Source of the DNA: Betaproteobacteria bacterium
Lineage (GTDB): Bacteria; Bdellovibrionota_B; Oligoflexia; Silvanigrellales; Silvanigrellaceae
Assembly: GCA_016868315.1 (NCBI GenBank)
Contig: VGHE01000002.1
Coordinates: 248,001 to 312,000 of the forward strand
Direction of reading: 5' to 3'
DNA: 64,000 bases
Numbering within the stretch: position 1 is the first letter of the stretch; each line of letters starts with the position of its first letter. The position numbers were made by a program, and so were the translations under genes. The notes below the pieces were generated by a model, which was not told where the DNA came from, searched no databases, and saw nothing but the letters and a program-made list of their open reading frames with translations. This document shows, piece after piece, positions 33,458 through 42,243 of the stretch.

Positions 33458-36142
33458 TCACAACGCCTTGTTGCGGGCGCGATAGCGTGCACGCAAAAAT
33501 TCAGCGAAAGAGTTCAGCGTAAAAGTGAACAGGAAAAGTGTGAGCGCTGAGAGAAAAAGAATGCGGTAGTGTGTGCTTCCCTGAGCAGCCTCGGGCAGCT
33601 CTACTGCAATGTTGGCAGCCATGCTGCGCAGGCCGTCGAACGGGTTGGTCGTCATGACGGCGGTGTTGCCGGTTGCCATCACTGCGATCATTGTCTCGCC
33701 AATGCCGCGACCCAGGCCAACCATAATGGCTGAAAAGATACCACTCGCAGCAGTGGGCAAAACAACGCGCGCTGTGGTTTGCCAAACCGAGGCTCCGCAA
33801 GCCAGTGAACCTGCGCGCAGGCTTCCGGGGACCGCGGTGAGTGCGTCTTCCGCCAAAGAATAAATGATCGGGATGATCGCAAATCCCATGGCAATTGCAA
33901 TGACAAGCGTGTTGCGCTGTGCGTACTGACCCAAAAGATCAGAGCGGAGTTCGGTGTGTCCGGAAAGCAGGCTTCCCACCCCAACCGCAAGCACAGGTGC
34001 CAGAACAAAAACCGCAATGCGGAACAAATTACGGGCGCGGCTGACCGGGAGGCTCCAGAGCGAAATGAAGACCAGCGGCAGAATCAGCATTCCCCAGAGC
34101 ACTCCTTCGGTTCCCGGTCCGCCCGACAAAAAAGCTTTGAGGTCTCCACCGAAAGCGGTGCGTTCAATGAGTAGTCCAGCGCGAATGAGGAGCCACAGCA
34201 TGACTCCGAAGCCGAGAACGACCCACATGAGCAGACGGCGTGAGGCGTAGAGTCCGCGTGTCGTGAGATGGCGCGCTGAGGGAATCTGCAGAAACACGCC
34301 GAACACGTACAAAAGGAAGGGCATCGATGTGCCGATGAGAAGCACGCTGACAATGTGCGCTTCAACCCACGGAGCCACGATGATTGCGGCAAGAAAACCC
34401 AGAACGACGGAGGGCACGCTCGCCATCATTTCGAGCGTCGGTTTGACGACATTACGGGTCTGCCTGTCGAGGATTTCACTGCTGTAGACAGCCGCGAAGA
34501 TTGCCAAGGGAACCGCAAACAGGAGCGAGTACAAAGTCGCTTTGAATGTTCCCCAAATCAATGGAACAAGAGAAAACTTGGATTGGAATTCATCGGTGCC
34601 GGATGTGCTCTGCCATGAGTAGGATGCAGTTTCATAGCTTTCATAGTGAATTTTGTTGAAAAGACTTTTGAGCGACACCTCGACGTGTGGTGCATTGAAA
34701 CGCCAGAGTTCAACGGTTTTTGACGTGTTGTTAAACCACGACACAAGCTGCCCATGGCTGTCGCTTTCGAGGGTGAGATCGGCGCCGGCAGGGAGATCTT
34801 TCTCAGCTGCAATGCGGCCGGTGGTCAGTTCGCGCGCTTCAAGAGTGAGCGCCGATTTCTCGGATTCTTGGGTTATTCGGAATGCAACTCGCTTGTGTGG
34901 GTGCGCAACGGTTCTGACGGCAGAACGACACGTGTCGCGCCAGAGCTCAGGAATCTCAGAGGTGCTATTGGCAGCGGCTGAGGCCAGCCGAATGGCTCTG
35001 CCAATATCCAAGTAAGCACAGCGCTGTTGTGCTCCGGAGGTCCCTTGTTCGCTTCTGAACTCAGTGAGCGCAGCCGCTCCACCGAAAGCCGGTGTCCAGC
35101 TCATCACGCGGCCTAAATTAACTGGAGCAACCAGCGATGTGGATGAAAGGTTGGCATCCTCTGAATCAAACGCAACAAAGGAATTGTTACCCGCGTAGAG
35201 GACAACGTGACGATCTTGTATCCAAGCGGCTGGAAAGTTTCTTTCGCTTTGGCTGAGGGTATCGCTGGTGAGTTGCTGCAGGTAAATTTGCTTCAGGTGA
35301 GTTGTTTTTTCACCAGTGATAGCGTTTTCGCTGATCGAAAGCAGCATAAAACGCTTCTGTGCCATGCCCTCAAGAGTTGCTGTCCGCAGAATCAGAAGGC
35401 CATCTTTTTTTCCTGGGCGGCTGAGGAAGTTCAGGTCTTCCAGAGTGAGTTTTGGATTCTCAGCGAAGAAATTGGGCAGCTCCCAGTGTCCTTCAATCTG
35501 AAGTCCGAGCTTGGCAATGGGCGACTGCGCGCTGGCCTTCACAAGAACAGCGCCTTCAGGTGTGACGAGCCAGCGTTTGTTGGTGAGGGTTGTTTTGGTT
35601 GCCGTAGGCAGCGCGCGAACATCTTCTGCAGAGAGAAATTCCCGCACAATTTGCACAGAGGCACTGGTCAGTGTTTGTCCTGTGCGAACGAGTAATTGGC
35701 CATTGTTGATTGCACGGCAAAGCACAGTGTCATCGGAATTCTGAGGCGCAGCTTGCGAAGACAGCGGGTTCAATGACCAAACGGGGTTTTCGCCGGCAGG
35801 AGACGAACGTGTGACCGCGTAGTTGAAATTCCAGGCTGTGCCTTCATCGCTCTTTTGATTGGGCGGCTGAATCAATTGAGCTTGGACGCGACACGCGTTG
35901 CTTTGGGGCGGGAGCAAAACCGCGAGGGGGGCAACGTCGTCGACCAAAAGCCCCGCTGCCGAACCCGTTGTTTTGAGTTCACCGGCAGCTGTAAATTTCT
36001 CCGACTCGAAAAGCGGCCAGCTGCTGCTAATGAGAAAGGCCATCATCCCCGTGACGGCAAGAATGACACTCAGACCTACAACGGTGATGAGCGCAGTGGC
36101 GAACTTGTCAAGGATAAGGACGCGCCGACGGGTGTTGAGCAA
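33458..36142 (-). CDS. pstC: Phosphate ABC transporter permease PstC, enlarged, TTG start
   Basis: An 894-residue PstC with a giant periplasmic insert. The first membrane helix is at about 12-36 (ALITVVGLSVILAVTGMMAF). About 500 residues of periplasmic, beta-propeller-like sequence follow, then the permease core (SLVPLIWGTFKATLYSLLFA, MMASVPSVVLGFLAAI, EDALTAVPGSLRAGSLACGA for the EAA loop, GRGIGETMIAVMATGN). The frame is open 76 codons further upstream, but that stretch has no family resemblance. TTG 36142 has AAGGAG 9 bases before it and gives MLNTRRRVLILDKF, the expected cytosolic N-terminus. A candidate PHO box lies upstream. No pstS is in the window. Confidence 0.9.
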   Translation of the reverse strand: MLNTRRRVLILDKFATALITVVGLSVILAVTGMMAFLISSSWPLFESEKFTAAGELKTTGSAAGLLVDDVAPLAVLLPPQSNACRVQAQLIQPPNQKSDEGTAWNFNYAVTRSSPAGENPVWSLNPLSSQAAPQNSDDTVLCRAINNGQLLVRTGQTLTSASVQIVREFLSAEDVRALPTATKTTLTNKRWLVTPEGAVLVKASAQSPIAKLGLQIEGHWELPNFFAENPKLTLEDLNFLSRPGKKDGLLILRTATLEGMAQKRFMLLSISENAITGEKTTHLKQIYLQQLTSDTLSQSERNFPAAWIQDRHVVLYAGNNSFVAFDSEDANLSSTSLVAPVNLGRVMSWTPAFGGAAALTEFRSEQGTSGAQQRCAYLDIGRAIRLASAAANSTSEIPELWRDTCRSAVRTVAHPHKRVAFRITQESEKSALTLEARELTTGRIAAEKDLPAGADLTLESDSHGQLVSWFNNTSKTVELWRFNAPHVEVSLKSLFNKIHYESYETASYSWQSTSGTDEFQSKFSLVPLIWGTFKATLYSLLFAVPLAIFAAVYSSEILDRQTRNVVKPTLEMMASVPSVVLGFLAAIIVAPWVEAHIVSVLLIGTSMPFLLYVFGVFLQIPSARHLTTRGLYASRRLLMWVVLGFGVMLWLLIRAGLLIERTAFGGDLKAFLSGGPGTEGVLWGMLILPLVFISLWSLPVSRARNLFRIAVFVLAPVLAVGVGSLLSGHTELRSDLLGQYAQRNTLVIAIAMGFAIIPIIYSLAEDALTAVPGSLRAGSLACGASVWQTTARVVLPTAASGIFSAIMVGLGRGIGETMIAVMATGNTAVMTTNPFDGLRSMAANIAVELPEAAQGSTHYRILFLSALTLFLFTFTLNSFAEFLRARYRARNKAL

Positions 36143-36216
36143 TGGCTCTGACTCCTTGAAAGACAAGATTAACTTTCGTTGGTTACCAAGCTGCCCCTGA
36201 GATGCAAACCCAGGTT

Positions 36217-36234
36217 GTGAACTCTTTGTGACAG
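36217..36234 (-). promoter_or_regulatory. Candidate PHO box upstream of pstC
   Basis: On the minus strand CTGTCAC, four bases AAAG, then AGTTCAC: the first heptamer matches the PhoB consensus CTGTCAT at 6 of 7 and the second keeps TCA. It lies 75 bases before the pstC start, in the 268-base gap that is the largest in the window. It implies phosphate-starvation control, by analogy with other Pst operons. Confidence 0.45.
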
Positions 36235-36410
36235 AATCGAGAGCCAAACATGCTTGAAAATGTGGCTGTGAATTGGTTCGTCTTCTGTTCGCTCGTGGTG
36301 AGCTGACGAAAGTATGGTCACGGTCAGGTAACTGTGTTACATTTCCGACAAATCCGTCGGAGTGAAGCACACCGGCTCGTCGTCCTTGTCTCTATGGAGG
36401 TGAGTTTCTC

Positions 36411-36821
36411 ATGCACCTGATCTGGAAACGTCCAGATGGATTTCAAAACGCAGTTCCTGAGGACTTCAGGCGAATCATGTTGAGCAACGGCGCAAGTCTT
36501 TGGCTGCATCGATCCGAGTGTGATTGGTACCCTTTCCAGGTCAACGGCGATTGGGCCAGCCAGGAGCAGACGGTGCGTATCAATCGGATTGTGAATCTGC
36601 TCGACGCCACCGATGATGCTTGGCGTTCATTTGTAAATCAGGATTGTGGCGATGACCTCTCCCCGCAGTCGACCCCTGAGAAGCATTCCAAGGGATTGGT
36701 CGAATGGCTTGAGTCTTTAAAAGCTTGTCTGCGTGGCAACACGTGGGAGGTTGATATCATGACGTGTGCTTTGGGCGACGCGCAGCGTCGCCTTAAAGAT
36801 ACGCGCGGCACACTTGGGTAA
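36411..36821 (+). CDS. Hypothetical tryptophan-rich small protein
   Basis: A 136-residue soluble protein with GGAGGTGAG ahead of ATG 36411. It holds seven tryptophans, with WKRPDGF, LWLHRSECDWYPFQVNGDW and DDAWRSFV in the N-terminal two thirds. No signal peptide or membrane helix. It is divergent from pstC, so the two could share the control region. I do not recognise a family. A strong bidirectional terminator follows. Confidence 0.65.
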   Translation: MHLIWKRPDGFQNAVPEDFRRIMLSNGASLWLHRSECDWYPFQVNGDWASQEQTVRINRIVNLLDATDDAWRSFVNQDCGDDLSPQSTPEKHSKGLVEWLESLKACLRGNTWEVDIMTCALGDAQRRLKDTRGTLG

Positions 36822-36830
36822 AGCAGATTC

Positions 36831-36882
36831 TTCCAAACACAAAAAGGAAACGGCGAGCGCCGTTTCCTTTTTGTGTTTGGAA
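36831..36882. terminator. Bidirectional terminator with a perfect 25-base-pair stem
   Basis: Bases 36831-36855 and 36858-36882 are perfect inverted repeats with a 2-base centre. The stem contains AAAAAGGAAACGGCG on one side and the matching TTTTT on the other, so it can terminate in both directions. It separates the convergent hypothetical gene and rpmB. Confidence 0.93.
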
Positions 36883-36904
36883 GAACTCAACAGACTGAGC
36901 GAGC

Positions 36905-37135
36905 TCAGCCGAGTTTCAAACCAACCTTAGCAGCATAAGCTTCAACACCAATTCTATTGATGGTGCGCAGCGCGGATGTGCTGACGCGCAGGCGGATGCT
37001 GCGGCCAAGCGATGGAACGTAGATGGATTTGTCTTGCAGGTTGGCCTGGAGACGAACTTTGGTTTTGTTGTTGGCGTGAGAAACTCTGTTGCCAACAAGG
37101 CTGCCTTTGAGACTGAATTCACAAATGCGTGACAT
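36905..37135 (-). CDS. rpmB: 50S ribosomal protein L28
   Basis: A 76-residue L28: VGNRVSHANNKTKVRLQANL near the middle and the basic SIRLRVSTSALRTINRIG toward the end. This form lacks the N-terminal CxxC zinc motif. AAGGGG precedes ATG 37135. It is monocistronic, with the divergent lon gene upstream and a terminator downstream. Confidence 0.95.
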   Translation of the reverse strand: MSRICEFSLKGSLVGNRVSHANNKTKVRLQANLQDKSIYVPSLGRSIRLRVSTSALRTINRIGVEAYAAKVGLKLG

Positions 37136-37238
37136 GAAAGACCCCTTGCTCTTCGTAGCTAATACGGACGGTGGTGGTTAACAGCCGGCTTAAAAAAAAG
37201 CAAGTGCGAAGAAAATCGACCCGTTTCCTAGGGGTGAG

Positions 37239-37266
37239 TTGACACTGCGGCCGCGCCGTCCATATT
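37239..37266 (+). promoter_or_regulatory. Candidate promoter for lon
   Basis: A perfect TTGACA (37239-37244) and CATATT (37261-37266) separated by 16 bases. The lon start codon is 30 bases later. No CIRCE-type inverted repeat or other heat-shock operator was seen nearby. Confidence 0.45.
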
Positions 37267-37295
37267 CGCGAGAGTCCCACCGGGGGGAGGACACA

Positions 37296-39815
37296 ATGAG
37301 CACTCAAGACAAAGATTCCAGTAACTTGCTCGACTCCGAAAAGGTTTCAGGCGCCCTTGTGCCCGTGAGTCATCTCGAGGCTGGGGGGAGCCAGGCGGCA
37401 TCCGAAGAATCCGCCCAGACACTGACCATTCTTCCCGTTAAGAACGCAGTTCTTTTTCCCCACAACGTTGTGCCCGTTACGCCTACGGCACAGTGGGGGC
37501 ATGAGGCTTTGGAACGAGCGGCTCGGAAGGGCACACATCTGGGAATAGTTGCTCTGAAAGGTGAGCCTCGCGATCCGCTGCAAGCGGAAGATCTCTACCT
37601 CGTTGGAACGGAGGCGAAGATCATCAAAGTGATCCGTTTCCCCGACGGGTCTGCGGGTGCTGTGGTTCAGGGCACACGAAAATTCCGGGTTGAGAAATTC
37701 ACCATCCAAAACGGCAAGCCCATTCTGGCTGAGGTCGAATATCCCGAGCAGGTTTCGCCGGAGGAGAGTCTTGAACTCGCCGCGCTTGAGCGCGGGCTGA
37801 AGCAGCTTATTCAGAAAGCGGTTTCGCTCAGTCCCAATATTCCTTCCGAAGCGAATATCTTCATCGAGAATGTCTCTGACGCAAACTACCTCGCTGATCT
37901 TGTGGTGCCCTATTTGAGCGTCGATACCGCGCAAAAGCAGGCTCTGCTTGAAACCGAAGATCCCATCGAACGTCTGCGCAAGGTTCAGCTGTACCTCACT
38001 CGGGAAATTGAGATCCTGGAGATGACCCAGCGAATCCAATCTGAAATCAAGGGCGAGGTCGGCAAACAGCAGCGGCGTTTTTATGTGAAGGAACAGCTTA
38101 AGCTGCTCCAAAAGGAGCTCGGCGAACTCGATGGGAAAGCCACATCCTCGCATGCCGGAGAACCTCAGGATCTGCGTGAGCGCGTTGAAAAGAGCAAAAT
38201 GCCTGTTGAGGCGCGCGCGGCTGCGATGAAAGAAGTGGACAGAATGGCGATGATGCAGCAGGGCAGTCCGGAATACACTGTTAGTCATACCTACTTGTCT
38301 TGGCTGCTCGATATGCCGTGGGGTGTTTACACCCAAGGTCAAGTGAATCTTACTGCTGCACGTCAGCTTCTGGAGTCTGAACATCACGGCCTAGAGAAGG
38401 TAAAGAAGAGGATCCTTGAATTCCTCGCCGTCTATTCATTGCGTGGCGAAATCAAAGGTCCAATTTTGCTGTTGGTGGGGCCACCGGGTGTCGGCAAAAC
38501 CTCGCTCGGAAAGTCGATTGCCAAAGCTCTTGGGCGGAAGTTTCATCGGATTGCCCTAGGTGGAGTGCGCGATGAATCAGAAATTCGCGGACATCGCCGC
38601 ACTTATATCGGCTCGATGCCAGGCAAAATTATCGATGCTTTGAAAAAATCGGGCAGCATGGATCCTGTTATCTTGCTTGATGAGCTCGACAAGCTCGCTA
38701 ACGATTTTCGTGGTGACCCGTCGTCGGCTCTCCTCGAAGTGCTTGATTCCGAGCAAAACCATACTTTTACTGACCACTATTTGAACGTGCCTGTGGATTT
38801 GAGCAAGGTGCTATTCATAGGCACAGCCAACACACTGGGCACCCTCCAAGGACCACTGCGGGATCGTATGGAGGTTGTTGAACTCGACAGCTACACGATC
38901 GAAGAGAAAATAAACATCGCACAGAAACATCTTTTGCCTCAGGTGGCTTCCGAACATGGTTTGGAGGGTAAGCTTGATTTTTCAGTGTCTAATGAGTTGT
39001 TGGCGCGCGTTGTGAGCTCCTACACGCGCGAGGCAGGTGTGCGGCAATTGCGCAGAGAGTTGTCTTCAATTGCGCGTGGCCTTGTGCACGAATACGTTGA
39101 AAACTCCGAAGCTCAAAAACGCAGCCGACGTGCGACCTCGAGCAGGAAAAAGTACGCTCTGACGCGCAAAGATGTCGATAAACTACTGGGCAAACCTCAC
39201 TATCTGGAAACCCAAAAACCAGCGCGTTTGGCTCTCGGTGTGGCCACAGGACTTGCGTATACGCCTGTCGGAGGCGACGTGCTGCACATTGAGTCGGTTG
39301 CGGTGGAGAATGGCAAAGGTCAGTTGTCTATCACCGGGCAATTGGGTGAGGTTATGAAGGAGAGTGTTCAGACTGCGCTTGCGCTTATCAAATCGCGTCC
39401 TGCGGTGTGCGGTATCGATCTCAAGACACTCCAAAGTTCCGACTTGCACGTTCATTTCCCAGCAGGAGCCGTGAAAAAAGATGGGCCAAGCGCAGGTATT
39501 GCGGTGTTTTCAGCACTCGTCGGGCTACTCTCGGGGCGGGCGTTGCCTTCTGACCTCGCGATGACGGGAGAGATATCTCTGCGCGGTGAAGTTTTGCCGG
39601 TGGGTGGCATCAAAGAAAAACTTCTTGCTGCGCATCGATACGGCGTCAAACGGGTGCTTGTTCCGCAGAGCAACCTTCGGGATCTTGACGACATCCCCGA
39701 AAGTGTTCGAAGCACCATGCATGTCGTTGGGGTACGGCGTGTCGAAGAGGTTCTTGAAGCTGCCTTCGGGCGCGTATCTCCCGCCGGAGTAAAAAAACGT
39801 GGGCGTTTATCTTGA
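37296..39815 (+). CDS. lon: ATP-dependent protease Lon
   Basis: An 839-residue LonA. The N-terminal substrate domain starts near residue 45 (LTILPVKNAVLFPHNVVPV). The AAA+ domain has Walker A GPPGVGKTS at about 394 and Walker B ILLDELDK. The protease domain has the catalytic Ser in KDGPSAG near 731 and Lys in GGIKEKLLAAH near 772. It degrades misfolded and regulatory proteins. The frame is open upstream, but ATG 37296 is chosen because GGGGGGAGG precedes it. It starts with a 40-residue disordered tail not seen in shorter Lons. The cysteine desulfurase gene overlaps its 3' end by 17 bases, so the two are coupled. Confidence 0.96.
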   Translation: MSTQDKDSSNLLDSEKVSGALVPVSHLEAGGSQAASEESAQTLTILPVKNAVLFPHNVVPVTPTAQWGHEALERAARKGTHLGIVALKGEPRDPLQAEDLYLVGTEAKIIKVIRFPDGSAGAVVQGTRKFRVEKFTIQNGKPILAEVEYPEQVSPEESLELAALERGLKQLIQKAVSLSPNIPSEANIFIENVSDANYLADLVVPYLSVDTAQKQALLETEDPIERLRKVQLYLTREIEILEMTQRIQSEIKGEVGKQQRRFYVKEQLKLLQKELGELDGKATSSHAGEPQDLRERVEKSKMPVEARAAAMKEVDRMAMMQQGSPEYTVSHTYLSWLLDMPWGVYTQGQVNLTAARQLLESEHHGLEKVKKRILEFLAVYSLRGEIKGPILLLVGPPGVGKTSLGKSIAKALGRKFHRIALGGVRDESEIRGHRRTYIGSMPGKIIDALKKSGSMDPVILLDELDKLANDFRGDPSSALLEVLDSEQNHTFTDHYLNVPVDLSKVLFIGTANTLGTLQGPLRDRMEVVELDSYTIEEKINIAQKHLLPQVASEHGLEGKLDFSVSNELLARVVSSYTREAGVRQLRRELSSIARGLVHEYVENSEAQKRSRRATSSRKKYALTRKDVDKLLGKPHYLETQKPARLALGVATGLAYTPVGGDVLHIESVAVENGKGQLSITGQLGEVMKESVQTALALIKSRPAVCGIDLKTLQSSDLHVHFPAGAVKKDGPSAGIAVFSALVGLLSGRALPSDLAMTGEISLRGEVLPVGGIKEKLLAAHRYGVKRVLVPQSNLRDLDDIPESVRSTMHVVGVRRVEEVLEAAFGRVSPAGVKKRGRLS

Positions 39816-41055
39816 TCATAATGCAACTAGCCCTGCATCCGCCGAGCACCTCGCTCGGCTTGTGGCGTTGTTCAACCGTGCTGCGGGGAATCCTTCAAGC
39901 CCACATGCTGCGGGGCGGAGCGCTAGCGTCGCCCTCAGCGAAGCTCGCAAACACATTGCTGTTACGCTTGACGCTGAACCCTCGGAAGTCGTTTTTGTTT
40001 CGGGGGGCTCGGAAGCGAATAACATTGGTACAAGGGGTGTTTTGCGTGCGCATGGCAAGCCCCTCTGTGAGCTTCATGCAATTACAAGTTCGATTGAGCA
40101 TCCGTGTGTTCTTGAACCTCTTAAGCACTTATCCCAGACCGAGGGGTTGCAGCTCAGCATTCTTCCCGTCGATGAGAATGGCCGTATTCGTCTTGTCGAC
40201 CTCCTGCGTGAGATTCGCGCAGAAACTGCACTCGTTTCTATCATGGTTGCGAACAACGAAACCGGAGCCATCCAACCGATTTTTGATTTTGCGCAGTGGC
40301 TGAATGCTGTGCGCTGGCTGAAGTGTAAACCTGGAACTGATTGGCGCACTTCAGGCGAAGCTCAGTGGCCTGAGTGGGCACAGTGCCTCTCTCCGGCAAT
40401 AACTCAAACTCACCTGCAAAACCTTCATCTTCACGTTGATGCGGTGCAGTCCTTCGGCAAGATCCCTTTTTCGCAGTGGTGTAGCGTCGGCTACGATTCC
40501 GCGAGCTTGTGCGCGCACAAGCTTGGGGGATTGGCTGGAGTTGGAGCGCTGTTATTGCGGCGCGGACGTAAATTTGAACCACTCATTCTCGGCGGTGCTC
40601 AGGAGCGTTCGCGTCGCGCTGGCACTGAAAATCTTATGGGGATTCTGAGTTTCGGTTTGGTGGCTGAAGCTTTGAGCCAGCCCGATTGGTGGGTAAATAT
40701 TGAGACCATGCGCGGTCGACGCGAGAAGCTTTTGCGTCGACTCGAGAGTTGTCCCGGAGTTGTCATCAATACACCCGAGATCGGGAGTCTCCCCAACACG
40801 GTCAACGTCAGTGTTGTCGCACCTCGTTTCCGTGGCGAAGACCTGCTCATGGAACTTGATTTGCGGGGTTACTATGTGAGCAGTGGTTCTGCCTGTAGCA
40901 GCGGCGCGAACAGGCCTTCGCACGTGCTGCTGGCTCAGGGACGTAGCACTGAAGAAGCGAAAAACGCACTGCGCTTCTCACTGGGTGTAAATACCTCCGA
41001 CGAAGAGGTCGACTCTCTCTGCGCAGCTCTGATTGATATTTTTTCCAAGCGTTGA
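39799..41055 (+). CDS. Cysteine desulfurase, NifS/IscS family, with an insertion
   Basis: A 418-residue PLP enzyme that takes sulfur from cysteine for Fe-S clusters or tRNA thiolation. GTG 39799 overlaps the lon stop and follows GGAG; the protein begins VYLDHNATSPAS. The PLP lysine is near 240 (CAHKLGGLAG) and the catalytic cysteine near 366 (SGSACSSGA). Between NNETGAIQPI and HVDAVQSFGKIPF there are some 35-40 extra residues including the tryptophan-rich WTxSGEAQWPEW-like stretch, where relatives have a short helix. It is followed by a 98-base gap to prs. No iscU or other cluster gene is adjacent. Confidence 0.9.
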   Translation: MGVYLDHNATSPASAEHLARLVALFNRAAGNPSSPHAAGRSASVALSEARKHIAVTLDAEPSEVVFVSGGSEANNIGTRGVLRAHGKPLCELHAITSSIEHPCVLEPLKHLSQTEGLQLSILPVDENGRIRLVDLLREIRAETALVSIMVANNETGAIQPIFDFAQWLNAVRWLKCKPGTDWRTSGEAQWPEWAQCLSPAITQTHLQNLHLHVDAVQSFGKIPFSQWCSVGYDSASLCAHKLGGLAGVGALLLRRGRKFEPLILGGAQERSRRAGTENLMGILSFGLVAEALSQPDWWVNIETMRGRREKLLRRLESCPGVVINTPEIGSLPNTVNVSVVAPRFRGEDLLMELDLRGYYVSSGSACSSGANRPSHVLLAQGRSTEEAKNALRFSLGVNTSDEEVDSLCAALIDIFSKR

Positions 41056-41153
41056 AATCCCTTCCTTTTGGCCCTATAGAAGCACCCGATTCGGGGTTCT
41101 TCTGCGGCGCGTCGCGTTATAACATCAGCTCTTTGTAAAAAGTGGGTGAGACG

Positions 41154-42095
41154 ATGGAATCGGAACTGCTAGTCTTCAGTGGTAATGCAAACCCTCAACT
41201 CGCCAAAAGAATCTGTGAGTGGCTCGATGCGCCTTTGGGCTCGGCTCTGATTGGCCGCTTTTCTGATGGCGAAACCCGCGTCGAAATCGAATCCAATGTG
41301 CGCGGGCGAGACGTTTTCGTTATTCAGCCGACCTGTAATCCTGCCAACGAACACATCATGGAGTTGCTCGTCATTGTCGATGCGTTGCGTCGTGCAAGCG
41401 CGCAGCGTATTACGGCCGTCATTCCCTATTATGGCTACGGGCGACAGGAGCGCAAAAGCGCACCACGGACACCTATCACGGCGAAACTGGTGGCTGACCT
41501 TCTCGAAAGCGCTGGCGTTAGTCGCGTGTTGACTCTCGAACTCCACACCAGTGCTGTGCAGGGCTTCTTTAATGCTCCGGTCGATCATCTGTTCAGCAAG
41601 CCGGTGTTTTTCGAGCACCTCTCACGCGTGGACATTCCCAATCCAATCGTTGTTTCGCCGGATGCAGGCGGCGTCGAGCGCGCACGTGCACTAGCCAAGC
41701 TCCTCGATTGCGGATTGGCCATTGTCGACAAGCGCCGTGATCGCCCTGGCGTGTCTCAAGTCATGCATCTGATTGGCGAGGTCAAAGACAAAACAGCAAT
41801 TCTCGTGGATGACATCTGTGACACCGCAGGCACGTTGAGCCAAGCTGCGAATACGCTCAAAGAGCGCGGAGCAACCCGCGTCATTGCAGCTGTAACGCAC
41901 GGGATTTTTACTGGACCTGCGGTTGAAAGAATCGAGAAAAGTGCAATCGACCTCTTGTTGACAACCGATTCAATTCCTCTCAAGCCCGAAGCAGCGCAGT
42001 GCAGCAAAATTCACGTTTTGAGCGTTGCTGAATTGCTCGGGAAAGCCATCCGTCGCATTCACAACAGCGACTCGGTCAGCAGTCTGTTTATCTGA
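41154..42095 (+). CDS. prs: Ribose-phosphate pyrophosphokinase (PRPP synthetase)
   Basis: A 313-residue PRPP synthetase, which makes PRPP from ribose-5-phosphate and ATP. ATG 41154 gives LVFSGNANPQLAKR; an upstream in-frame GTG at 41142 is possible. Key segments are IGRFSDGETRVEI, VIPYYGYGRQERK, IVVSPDAGGVERAR, DKRRDRP and the PRPP-loop VDDICDTAGT. The flexible-loop region reads LELHTSAVQGFF where most class I enzymes have DLHAGQIQGFF; the His is kept. PRPP feeds the Hpt and Pnp salvage genes found about 6 kb on. Confidence 0.94.
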   Translation: MESELLVFSGNANPQLAKRICEWLDAPLGSALIGRFSDGETRVEIESNVRGRDVFVIQPTCNPANEHIMELLVIVDALRRASAQRITAVIPYYGYGRQERKSAPRTPITAKLVADLLESAGVSRVLTLELHTSAVQGFFNAPVDHLFSKPVFFEHLSRVDIPNPIVVSPDAGGVERARALAKLLDCGLAIVDKRRDRPGVSQVMHLIGEVKDKTAILVDDICDTAGTLSQAANTLKERGATRVIAAVTHGIFTGPAVERIEKSAIDLLLTTDSIPLKPEAAQCSKIHVLSVAELLGKAIRRIHNSDSVSSLFI

Positions 42096-42139
42096 CGGCG
42101 CAACGCTCTCCCCACCACTCTTTTTTAAATGTCAAATTC

Positions 42140-42168
42140 TTGACGAAAGTTGGCCGAGCGGTTAACGT
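42140..42168 (+). promoter_or_regulatory. Candidate promoter for the metalloprotease gene
   Basis: TTGACG (42140-42145), 17-base spacer, TAACGT (42163-42168). The ATG at 42244 is 75 bases downstream after AGAGGGGGG. The -10 is weak, so this is tentative. Confidence 0.35.
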
Positions 42169-42243
42169 CCGCTCAGCTCTTACTTTTTTACATGGATTGT
42201 TGATTTTTCGGCATTTCATCTTCACCTGAGAGGGGGGCGTTCC

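Noticed and set aside
37347-38387. Long open frame (346 codons) on the minus strand within lon
   Set aside because: It lies fully inside lon, which has unmistakable AAA+ and protease motifs. It is a codon-bias shadow with no family features.
41080-41115. Possible hairpin between the cysteine desulfurase and prs genes
   Set aside because: The stem (around AGAAGCACCCG and CGGGGTTCTTCT) has mismatches and no T run, so I do not call it a terminator.
42149-42168. tRNA-like D-arm sequence (TTGGCCGAGCGGTTAACG)
   Set aside because: It resembles the D-arm of Ser or Leu tRNAs, but no anticodon arm, T-arm (GTTCGA) or acceptor stem follows. It overlaps a possible promoter instead.
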